Shown here in pieces: positions 1 to 7,940 of a DNA stretch of 18,572 bases; the stretch's first letter is position 1; each line of letters opens with the position of its first letter. Below the pieces are notes generated by a model. It made no database searches. It worked only from the letters and a program-made list of their open reading frames with translations, and was not told the origin of the DNA. Position numbers and translations under genes: made by a program. The DNA comes from Flavobacteriales bacterium (GTDB taxonomy: Bacteria > Bacteroidota > Bacteroidia > Flavobacteriales_F > PHOS-HE28). Location of the stretch: NCBI GenBank assembly GCA_016717305.1, contig JADKFY010000037.1, forward strand, positions 1 through 18,572, written 5' to 3'.

Positions 1-2061
1 CTTCGGTGGTTTCTGGGCATAGGACCCAGTGGAGAACACTCGTTGGTGTGGCTCCCACGCTGGTAGGTGCGGGACACTTGATGTTGGTGAACCCCAAACG
101 CAAATAAATTTCTTTTCAAAATGAACCGCACTCGCTCGATTGATCGCCTTCCATCCTGATGCTCTATTCGACTTTCATACGGCGGCGGCGAGTGTTGGAA
201 ATACCAGCGTACACAGCTTTACCGGTGATGGCATGTTGCCCGGACTGCTGGTATTCCTGCTCTTCTTTATCGCCCTCAGCGTATTCATGCTGATCCCGAA
301 CCGCGGGCAACGCCTGTATTTCGTTCTGGTTTCGGTCGCTTTGTTGTTGATCGGGGTACTGCTGGAGTTGCAGGTACACGCGATCCTGTTGTTCGTGCCA
401 TCTCCGCACGGGATGCTCGTCTCCGCTTACCGAAATGCGTTCGCCAGCAAAGAGCCGGAAGAATCGCTCTGGTCGCGGGAATTTCTAGTTGTTCATCGGG
501 CCGTTGGTCTTGCTGTTGAGTGAGGTACGGATCGCGTTCAGCACCGCTCGGTACCTGTCTTCAACTTGCTGGCGCCCTTCGACCAGTTTCTTCGGTTGGA
601 TCGCTGAAAGACGGGGAGCAGCTTCTTCGCCGACCTATCCACGGCCAAACTGGCACCGCCGGGCCAGGCCATTGCGCAATACAACAAGTGGCAGGTCCCT
701 TCGCGTTCATCGTAACGCTGTTGATGCTCCTTTGGCCATACCTCCGTTGGAAGGACACTTTGACCTGAAGAAATTCCGCAAGCGGATCGCCTTGTCCTTC
801 GTGTTGGCGTTGGAGAAAACCATATTCGGTTCTCGTGCAGTACCGCCTTGCGGAATTGAACCCGATCGCGTTGTTCTTCTCCACCACTTTCGCTGTTGTG
901 GCCACGACCTACACCCGACCGTATTAGAGGGAGGACTGAAGAACGCGGGCCTTCCATTGCGCACGTCGGCTTCGCTTGGTATTGCTGGGCGCATTGGTCA
1001 GTACGAGCAGGCAGAACGAGGTAAGTCGGAAATACGCGCAACATGGACCTGCGTTTTTGAACGAGGCCTTCAACAACAACGAGGACATTCTCTTGTACCG
1101 AGGCGATACGGTGCGGATGGGCGAGCACTACGTGCGGTACAAGGACAAGACGCAGAAGGCCGTGGACATGGTCTTCAACATGGAATACTTCAAAGTCGAT
1201 CCGAAAACCTACCACAACGGCGATACGGTCCGGGTTGGCGAAATGCTCTTCCGCTCCAAAACGGACCACCAAGCCGGCAAGTTCTTCTTGGAAGACCAGC
1301 CCGCAAATTGGGAACCACTGGAGACCTTTCCACAACGCGTCTTGTGGCATGCACGCGAATGGACTTCCACCCGTCCAGGGCGCCGGTGTTCCAATTGGCA
1401 CCTTTCGTCCAGCTCAATCCGCGTTTCGGAAATGTGGCCGAACCGAGCACAAAACATTGGCCGGATCGTGACCTGTATACCCACGTTCGGTATGCCGATC
1501 TCGCCATGGCCAGCGACACGGCCGATGACCTGTGGATGCCCGACCGGCTGTACGAAAAGCACGTGGGTGACACGATCATCACCCCATCAGCCTTGGCCAT
1601 TATCGATAGTGTAAGTACCGTAAAGGACAGCGTAACACGGCAAATGTTGGGCGAGCGCTACACGGTCTATGCCGTCCATCTGCGCGTGCGCGATCTTTAC
1701 CAACGTGACCGCTGGTTCGAAGCCAGGCCACTGGTGATCTATTCTGAAGGCCAAGTCGTGGCAGGAAAAGCTGCTGAACTTCCTGCATTGCGCATAAAGT
1801 ACGGCCTTGCAACAGTGGAGCGGGTCCCCGCCGCACCTGCCGGACATGGCACACCTTCGCCTACCTCAGAAAAGGAAGTGCTGAAGATCGGGCTCAACGT
1901 GGCGGAATCGGAGTTCTTGGTGATGCAAGCGATCATCTTCCCAGGCATCAACATCCTTTTGGATCGGATGTGTGCTGATGTTCTTGGGAACGCTCTTGGC
2001 CGTGGTGCAACGGGTAAGGAACGGAGGCCGGAGAAAGGCGCAACCAAAGACCGGTAGTTGA
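1..2061 (+). CDS. ccmF: Cytochrome c haem lyase CcmF/CcsA family, 5' partial, frameshifted
   Basis: This is a membrane protein of cytochrome c maturation that ligates haem to apocytochrome at the outer face of the inner membrane. The window opens inside the tryptophan-rich haem-handling motif (FGGFWA, a stop codon at 20-22 where Trp is expected, then DPVENT). It continues through the family motif VLGNTSVHSF near 190-225 and two hydrophobic segments at about 235-390. A soluble periplasmic domain spans about 1020-1900; QLNPRFGNV and YTHVRYADLA are typical of the Bacteroidota form. A last transmembrane segment (ILWIGCVLMFLGTLLAVV) ends at TGA 2059-2061. The reading frame shifts several times: near 40, 150-175, 505-560, several between 560 and 980, near 1335, and in the TTTT run at 1957-1960. 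The similarity is nonetheless collinear, so I treat it as one gene. The 5' end lies outside the window. Family call is strong; CcmF versus the broader CcsA name is a matter of convention. Confidence 0.88.
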
Positions 2062-2072
2062 CCGCTGGTAAA

Positions 2073-2840
2073 ATGCCTTCCCTCCTGATCATCGGTACCG
2101 GTCGTGCGGCATTCCATTTGGGAAATGCGTTCAGAAAAGCAAGCCTACCCTTGAATGGTCTTGTTGGTCGGGATCCTTCGCGGACCGAAGAGCTTGCCAT
2201 CGAACTTGGAACTTCCGCCTATTTGATCGGTGAAGAACTGCCTCTTGCTGATGTAATTCTGCTGGCCGTTTCCGATGATGCCATCGCCGCCGTGGCCCAT
2301 GCCTTGCCCAGCACCGAAACCGTTGTGGCCCATGTATCCGGAGCACCCATCTTTGGAACGCATTGCACCCGCACCAGCACCAAGGAGTGCTTTGGCCGAT
2401 ACAAACATTGGGCATAGGTGCGCCTATGGACCTCAGCAACGTACCACTGATCGTTGATGGCAATTCGGACCACGCAAAGCAGGTGATGCGGGCGGTGGCA
2501 CAACAGGTATCAACTCGCGTATCTGAATTGGGCCATGCCCAACGGCTACGGGTCCACTTGGCAGCGGTGCTCACAAGCAATCTACCGGTAATCTTGGTGC
2601 GTGAAGGGCAGAGACTCTTGAAAGAAGCCGAGTTGCCCGCCGATCTGTTGGGTCCACTATGGGAAACAACCGCTGCACGAGTGGCAGGAATTGGGTCCTG
2701 AAAAAGCGTTGACGGGACCGGCCCGTCGCGGTCATAAGCGAACCATTGAACAACATCTCGCCTTGTTGGCGAACGACCCGGAGCTACAAGAAGCCTATGC
2801 TGTTTTGAGCAAATTGATCTTGAAGGCGTATGGAAATTGA
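2073..2840 (+). CDS. Rossmann-like and DUF2520 domain protein (putative NAD(P)-binding), frameshifted
   Basis: This is a two-domain protein resembling ketopantoate/pyrroline-carboxylate reductase-type oxidoreductases; its substrate is unknown. The N-terminus has a nucleotide-binding glycine motif (LLIIGTGRAAFHLGNAF) followed by a Rossmann pattern (ADVILLAVSDDAI, then VVAHVSG). After a one-base shift near 2345 it reads LHPHQHQGVLWPIQTLG. The C-terminal DUF2520 part contains VHLAAVLTSNL and, after a second shift in the GG at about 2683-2685, ELGPEKALTGPARRGHKRTIE. That last motif is characteristic of DUF2520. The frame ends at TGA 2838-2840. The ATG at 2073 is preferred over the in-frame TTG at 2058 because the glycine motif follows immediately; it lies 12 bases after the ccmF stop, so co-transcription is likely. 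Reconstructed length is about 255 residues, normal for the family. Confidence 0.85.
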
Positions 2841-2974
2841 AGGTGAAGAGGTGAGGAAGAGAAGAGGCGAGGATATCGCACAGCGATGGTACTTTAGCAC
2901 CAATTGGTCCAAGACCCTGCGTCACCACACTAAGGTACAGGAGCCGGGACCGGCAACAACATTCTTACCATACC

Positions 2975-4377
2975 ATGAAGTTGATCATGCTTTCCTTGGG
3001 CTTAGGTTTCGCTCAAATTGGAATAAGCCAAATAACCTTTGATCAGGTCTATGGTGAAGGCCTAACCGCATTCGGCTTCAATGTGGAACAGACCATGGAT
3101 GGCGGCTATGCTGTATTCGGAAGTTCTTGGAGCAACGGTGGTGCGGATATGTACTTGTTGAAAACCGATGCATACGGCGTGGAACAGTGGAACAGGAACT
3201 ATGGTTCTGTGAACCCGGATCTGGGATACGGTGCTCACCAGACCCTTGATGGTGGATACATCCTATGCGGAACGAGCAATGCATTAGGTAATGATTCACT
3301 CATTCTGGTCCGAACAGACGGAGATGGGACGGCGCTCTGGACAAGGACATATCCCGGATCATTGGGTCGTGATATCGGTTTTAGCGTTCTACAGACCAGT
3401 GATGGGGGCTTCGCGGTATGCGGTTTTACGCAAGGCGCGGGCATCGCGGAAGATATTTATTTGGTGCGCACCGATCCGAATGGCGATACACTTTGGACAT
3501 CGAGCATTGACCTCGGGAACAGTGAAGTCGGGTGGAGCGTAAGGCAAACTTCGGACGGTGGTTTCATCGTACTCGCCAACAGCTACTCCTTCGCGGATCC
3601 GGACGGAGACATTTATTTGTTACGATATGATTCTTATGGTGACACTCTCTGGACCCGGACCATCATTTCCCCCGGACCAGACGAAACCCATGGTTTCGCT
3701 ATTTGCTCGGATGGTGGATATATCATTGCTGGTGGGAACGGATACCCTAACCGCGATCTTTTGTTGATCAGAACAGACGCGCAAGGCATGGAACAATGGC
3801 GCCAAACGCCTGCATCTAGTGGTGATCAAATGGCAAATCAGATCCAAGAAATGGACGACGGAGGCTTTGTTGTTTGCGGGCGAACAGCATTACCACCCCC
3901 AAGCGTTACATATATGTACCTATTACGTACGGATGAAAATGGTACGATGTTATGGGAAAGAGAATTCGGTAGAGGCATATTCAGCGAGGCTATTTCCTTG
4001 GACCGAACAAGTGATGGTGGCTTTGTCATCGCTGGATCTACCACTGATACGATCGCTGGATTCGCATACACGGATATGTACTTGGTCAAGACCAATGGGG
4101 ACGGCGTGGTTTCAATAGCTCCTTCTGAAACACTGGATCCACTCGTCAAATGCTACCCTAATCCCGCAACGGACCGGCTCCGGATCGATTCGGGGACTGC
4201 GACAATACTAAGCATCAAGTTGTTGGATGCTATGGGTCAGTGTGTGCTGGATGTGCGTACTTCCAATGTGTCGCATTACGCACTAGGGGTGGAAAATCTA
4301 GCGAATGGGCCATACGTATTGGCCGCAACCATAAGCGACGGGCGCACATACACCAGCGGGTCCTTGTGGCACGTTGA
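2975..4377 (+). CDS. Secreted seven-repeat (propeller-like) protein with T9SS type A sorting domain
   Basis: This is probably an exported or surface protein of unknown role. Residues 1-18 form a signal peptide (MKLIMLSLGLGFAQIGIS). The body contains seven repeats, each starting with DGGY or DGGF at residues 42, 92, 143, 194, 246, 295 and 347 (spacing 49-52). Each continues to a strand like YLLKTDAYG followed by a Trp-containing strand. Seven regular units of about 51 residues suggest a closed seven-bladed beta-propeller; that fold is inference. Residues about 387-467 form a T9SS type A domain (CYPNPATDRLRI, then LLDAMGQCV and LANGPYVLA). The raw frame runs on to 4447, but a one-base shift near 4356-4360 gives the canonical ending SRVLVAR with stop TGA 4375-4377. 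I prefer this end, at about 467 residues. No Shine-Dalgarno sequence is visible, as is normal for Bacteroidota. Confidence 0.87.
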
Positions 4378-4524
4378 CCATATCATCTTTAAAACTGTCA
4401 CGAAGATTTCCGGAATTATGTACGACTTTCTAAATAATGAAAGCTAAAGATCAACGAATACATTGGTCCGTTTAACCCAATTGAAGACCATTGATCACAG
4501 ATAAAGTAACCTCCAACCCGGTCC

Positions 4525-5052
4525 ATGCCCCACCGCACCTACAAGGAAAGCCTCGCCGACATCAAAGCCTTCCTTTTCGATGTGGACGGTGTCTTCAGCA
4601 CCGGACAAGTGCTGCTTCTGCCCAACGCGGATCCTGTGCGCACCTTCCACAGTCGTGACACGTACGCCTTACAGCATGCGTTGAAGGAAGGTCTGCGGAT
4701 CATCATCATGACCGGCGGCCATAGCGATGGCGTTACTCAATACTTCACCCGCTTCGGTGTAACGGAATTCCATGATCGGGTGGCCAACAAAGTCGACAAG
4801 TTGGAAGAGCTGATCGCCACCACCGGGTTGGAGCCCGCCCATTGCGCCTACATGGGTGATGACATCCCCGACCTGCGCGTAATGCAGCGGGTCGGTTTCC
4901 CGTGCTGTCCAAATGATGCAGCGGAAGAAGTGAAGGCCGTGAGTTTGTTCGTGAGCCATGCGAAGGGTGGCCACGGATGCGTGCGCGACCTCTTGGAGCA
5001 GGCCATGAAGGTGCAGGGCAAGTGGATGACGGAAAAAGCGCACACGTGGTAG
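4525..5052 (+). CDS. kdsC: 3-deoxy-D-manno-octulosonate 8-phosphate phosphatase (HAD family)
   Basis: This cytoplasmic phosphatase releases inorganic phosphate from KDO-8-phosphate, giving KDO for the LPS inner core. At 175 residues it is a typical cap-less KdsC-type HAD protein. HAD motif I is FDVDGV (residues 18-23, nucleophile Asp19 and acid/base Asp21). Motif II is TGG (63-65), a motif III lysine lies in ANKVDKLEEL (about 87-96), and motif IV is GDDIPDL (111-117). The C-terminal GGHGCVRDLLE matches the glycine-rich tail that closes over the active site in KdsC tetramers. It is the only longer gene here that reads from start to stop without interruption. It precedes a UbiA prenyltransferase and maf, an order I recall as common in Bacteroidota. 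The start ATG is 13 residues before the first core strand. YrbI-family phosphatases acting on related sugars are the main alternative. Confidence 0.92.
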   Translation: MPHRTYKESLADIKAFLFDVDGVFSTGQVLLLPNADPVRTFHSRDTYALQHALKEGLRIIIMTGGHSDGVTQYFTRFGVTEFHDRVANKVDKLEELIATTGLEPAHCAYMGDDIPDLRVMQRVGFPCCPNDAAEEVKAVSLFVSHAKGGHGCVRDLLEQAMKVQGKWMTEKAHTW

Positions 5053-5103
5053 GAAGTGGAAGAGACAGTCGCTATCAAACAAGCCACCTTCAGTAAAGAG
5101 GAA

Positions 5104-5170
5104 CCATGAATGAACGTGAATTTTCGTGAATAGGCAGATCTAATTTCCGTTCATTTCCGTTCATTCACGG
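5104..5170. repeat. Intergenic inverted-repeat element with 10-bp repeated arms (copy 1)
   Basis: The left arm holds ATGAACGTGA (5110-5119) followed at a 10-bp step by ATTTTCGTGA. The right arm holds two exact tandem units TTCCGTTCAT (5145-5154 and 5155-5164), whose reverse complement is ATGAACGGAA. The ten bases TGAATGAACG (5107-5116) are perfectly complementary to 5158-5167, and CGTGAAT (5125-5131) to 5163-5169, so alternative hairpins are possible. The same unit recurs in the element at 15276-15376. It lies between kdsC and the prenyltransferase gene. Function unknown. Confidence 0.7.
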
Positions 5171-5291
5171 TTGCTTCCTTTGTCATTCAAGTGATCGTCC
5201 GGTCTGATATTCGTTCAGCCTCGCGAAACGGTATAATTTGCAAAACCCCGGACCTGCGATCCATTAACCGCGATCTTGCGGTCCGTTCGTC

Positions 5292-6316
5292 ATGCGGATC
5301 TCGTCCGCCTAACCCGTCCTGTGAATTTGCCGATCAATGCTTTAACGATGTTTCGCCATACGCTATGGCGCGATCGCGGGGAACTTGGAACGTGGCCTGC
5401 ACCACTTGATGCGCGAGTTGGGTGGTACGGTTACCCGCACTGAAGTGCGCTACCTGCTGGCTATGGTCCCCAAATGCCTAGCTGCTCTTCTTGCTCTTGA
5501 AGCATCAGCACGGTAATGATCGCAGCGGGTGGGAATGTGATCAACGACTACTTCGATACCCGGATCGACCGGATCAATAAACCGGACCAGGTGATCGTGG
5601 GTCGAAGTGTGAAGCGTAGAGTGGCTATGACGGCACACATGGTCCTAAGTGGGCTGGGGCTGGTGATCGGCGTCTTTGTGGCATGGAACTGCGATCTCCT
5701 TCAATGGGCCTGGATCCCTGCGTTCTCGATCGGTGCACTGTGGGTCTATAGCACCAACTTGAAACGCTCTTTGGTCATCGGGAATGGTCTGGTAGCCACA
5801 CTAACAGCGCTGGTCCCGCTCACCGTTGGGGTTTACGAGATCCCGATGTTGGCACGTTACTTCGTGGAACCCAAGGTGATCGAGGTGCAGAGTGCACAGT
5901 ACATTATGGAGCCCGGCTTCATTCGGGAGTTGTGGTATTGGGTATTGGCTTATGCAGCCTTCGCGTTCATGAGCACATTGGTAAGGGAACTACAAAAGGA
6001 CATGGCCGACGTGCCGGGAGACAAAGCCGTTGGATGCAACACCGTGCCCATCGCTTGGGGCATGCGTTGGGCAAAGGGTTCGGCCTTGTTCCACACTGCG
6101 GTCATGGCAGGTCTACTGATCGTTCGGTCCATGTACCTGCACGACCGCATGAGCTACTGGTACATCGGTATCGGGATCAGTGCGCCGCTATTGCTCTCGG
6201 CCGGATTCACCTACAACGCAATAGCCAGGAAGGAGCATTTGCGGGCTGGCATGCTCATGAAGATCGCCATGATCTTGGCCGTCGGCTATGCCTTTCTGAT
6301 CCGTTTTCTTCCATGA
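5292..6316 (+). CDS. UbiA-family prenyltransferase, N-terminal part frameshifted
   Basis: This integral membrane prenyltransferase transfers an isoprenoid chain to an acceptor; Bacteroidota homologues are often named geranylgeranylglycerol-phosphate geranylgeranyltransferase. The first Asp-rich motif is NDYFDTRIDRINKP (about 5543-5584). The second is DMADVPGDKAVG (about 6000-6035). Together they bind the prenyl diphosphate through magnesium. Several hydrophobic segments follow, ending in MILAVGYAFLIRFLP. The uninterrupted frame starts at 5516, but coding similarity extends upstream as DLVRLTRPVNLPINALTM, then (after an extra T in the TTT at 5351-5353) FAIRYGAIAGNLERGLHHL, with further shifts at about 5470-5505. 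I place the start at ATG 5292, which needs one indel immediately after it; TTG 5276 is the alternative. It overlaps maf by four bases (ATGA), implying translational coupling. Family is certain; acceptor specificity is not visible. Confidence 0.85.
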
Positions 6317-6910
6317 ACCAGCCGACCTTGATCCTCGCCTCCGCTTCACCACGCCGCAGGCAATTACTGCAAGGCTTGGACTTTCCGGTTGAAATAACCA
6401 GCGTGGATGTGGACGAGACGCTACCGCTTGATATGCCGACGAGGAGGTGGCGGAACACCTCGCCAAGAAAAAGGCCGACGGGTGGCCGGGCACCTTGATG
6501 AACGACCAAGTGCTCATTACCGCAGACACCACCGTTGTGCTCGGAAGCACGCTCCTGAACAAACCGACCGATGCCGCCGATGCACGGCGCATGTTGCGCT
6601 TGCTTGCCGGAAACACACAAGGTGATCACTGGGGTTTGCATGCGTACACTTCCAAGGAAGCACCAGTTTCTCCGATGTGGCGGAAGTGACCTTGCACCGC
6701 TCACCGATGAGCAGATCGCTTATTACGTGGACCACTATTCGCCCTTGGACACAGCGGGAGCTTATGCGGTGTGCAGGACTGATCGGCTATGTGGCAGTTG
6801 AGCGGACCAACGGCAGTTTCTACACGGTAATGGGCTTGCCGCTACATCGGGTATTTTCAGAGTTGATGCGGAATGGACAGCGAGCGCACACATACATAAA
6901 AGTCGGTTGA
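6313..6910 (+). CDS. maf: Maf-like nucleoside triphosphate pyrophosphatase, frameshifted
   Basis: Maf proteins hydrolyse non-canonical or modified nucleoside triphosphates (dTTP, UTP and their analogues, depending on subfamily) to monophosphates in the cytoplasm. The N-terminus LILASASPRRRQLLQGL is the family phosphate-binding signature. It is followed by VDVDETLPLDMP, EEVAEHLAKKKA and LITADTTVVLG (Asp in the catalytic strand), then NKPTDAADARRMLRLLAG, DEQIAYYVDHYSPLDTAGAY and IGYVAVERTNGSFYTVMGLPLHRV. Reading needs about five frame changes, near 6435, 6620, 6670, 6700 and 6770, each a single-base or two-base slip; the order and spacing of motifs are intact. Reconstructed length is about 199 residues, normal for Maf. 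The ATG overlaps the prenyltransferase stop. The TGA at 6908-6910 ends a C-terminus slightly longer than usual. Confidence 0.88.
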
Positions 6911-6915
6911 GAAGT

Positions 6916-6948
6916 GACCGGTCCGGTCTTTGCTCGTCCATAGCTTTG
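6916..6948 (+). promoter_or_regulatory. Candidate promoter for the downstream secreted protein, with adjacent palindrome
   Basis: TAGCTTTG at 6941-6948 matches the Bacteroidota -7 consensus TAnnTTTG exactly and lies 38 bases before the ATG at 6987. No convincing -33 TTG was found at the usual spacing. Just upstream, GACCGG-T-CCGGTC (6916-6928) is a perfect 13-base palindrome and could be an operator or a weak end-of-operon structure. A single consensus match is weak evidence. Confidence 0.3.
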
Positions 6949-6986
6949 ACGCACTCCGCGGCACCGCGAGTACAAATCATTCAACA

Positions 6987-7887
6987 ATGACCATGACCAC
7001 ACGCACGATCCTTGGCATTGCGGCCATTGTAGGCGCGACTGCAACCAGCTTGCCCAAGACGCCACCAAGGAAGGCTATTCACTAACCCGGAACAACACCA
7101 TTGCTGCGGTTCCTGATACGCTGTTGAACGGCACCTACAAGCTGGCTGCTTACAGTATCACCATCTTTGAAAGTGATGGAGGCGATGCACTGGAACTCTG
7201 GAAGACCGAAATGAAGACCCAGAGCAAGGATGTTTCCGGATCCCAGCCGATGAAGGCGATGGGTGCCATGATACCGCGTTTCCGCCAGCACCTGTAATGG
7301 TCATGGCTGAAGGCGCATCGGAAAAGAAGGCGAAGCAAAGGATGTGAAGATCGCGTATGCGTTGAATGATTCAGTTGCACTTCCACAGCGAACCTGCTCG
7401 GCAACACGCCCATGATCTGGCGGTGAAATTGAACAAGGCCATGGTACAGAAACAGTTGGACGTATTCCAAGACCTTGACAAAAGCTCGAGCAAATTGGAG
7501 AGTGCGCAGAAGGACGTGATGAAGAATGACAAGAACCTGAGCAAGGCGAACAAGGCGCTTACAAAGGCGACCGCTGCGGATCAGCAAGTACCAAGCAAAC
7601 AACGCGGATTACAGCGGAAGGATCTTCCGGTTTGGAACGGAAATTCGCGACCACCAACGATCCAAAGGACTTGAAGGACCTGACCAAAATGCGGCAAAAA
7701 CTCGCAAGCAGCGAGAACAAGATGGCGGGTGAATTGAAATCGCAAGCCAAGGCACAGGACGCACTAGCCAAATACCAAGGGAACGCTCCTGATGAAGCAA
7801 AGGCAGCCGCCCGAACGTGAAACAACCAATACGGCCAACCAAGGGGTGATCAACGCCTTGAAGGCCAAACAGAATATGATCCGTTAA
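6987..7887 (+). CDS. Secreted coiled-coil protein of unknown function, frameshifted
   Basis: I do not recognise this gene. It starts MTMTTRTILGIAAIVGATATS, a clear signal peptide that, after a missing base near 7053, ends in AQDATKEG. Next comes a globular part of about 90 residues (SLTRNNTIAAVPDTLLNG, YKLAAYSITIFESDGGDALE) and a short Pro-rich linker near 7270-7300. From about 7410 to the end it is Lys/Gln/Ala/Asp-rich with heptad-like leucines (LNKAMVQKQLDVFQDLDKSS, KNDKNLSKANKALTKA, KMRQKLASSENKMAGELKSQ), so a long alpha-helical coiled coil is likely. The last residues are GVINALKAKQNMIR, then TAA 7885-7887. Shifts lie near 7053, 7273, 7335, 7390, 7585-7630 and 7815. Reconstructed length is about 300 residues. 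A periplasmic or envelope location is inferred from the signal peptide. A strong terminator follows. Confidence 0.65.
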
Positions 7888-7910
7888 GGCGAACACCCCT
7901 ATCCGGTTTT

Positions 7911-7940
7911 CAACGCCCGCCACTAAGCGGGCGTTGTTTT
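7911..7940 (+). terminator. Intrinsic terminator between convergent genes
   Basis: A perfect 10-bp stem (CAACGCCCGC at 7911-7920, GCGGGCGTTG at 7927-7936) with a 6-base loop is followed by TTTT. It lies 23 bases after the TAA of the coiled-coil protein gene. The TAG that ends the raw frame of the minus-strand gene (7923-7925) lies inside the loop, so this structure separates the two convergent units. Confidence 0.88.

Noticed and set aside
538..1401. Long minus-strand open frame of 287 codons
   Set aside because: It is the antisense shadow of ccmF. Protein similarity is on the plus strand across the whole interval, and the minus-strand product has no recognisable family feature.
489..2057. 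A single 522-codon frame as an intact protein
   Set aside because: Only its first few codons and the part from about 1340 to 1957 are true ccmF frame. The middle is a run of out-of-frame sequence that lacks a stop by chance.
2890..2897. TACTTTAG as a -7 promoter element of the propeller-protein gene
   Set aside because: It differs from TAnnTTTG at one of the key positions and has no -33 TTG at the proper distance.
2131..2928. Minus-strand open frame of 265 codons opposite the DUF2520 gene
   Set aside because: The plus strand encodes clear Rossmann and DUF2520 motifs here; the minus-strand product is Arg/Ser/Pro-rich shadow sequence.
4378..4447. C-terminal extension of the propeller-type protein
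   Set aside because: A T9SS type A domain should end shortly after the last strand. A one-base shift gives a canonical ending at 4377, so the extra residues are a frameshift artefact.
5231..5240. TATAAT-like sequence as the ubiA promoter
   Set aside because: TATAAT is not the primary Bacteroidota consensus, the TAnnTTTG spacing is one base short, and no -33 partner was found.
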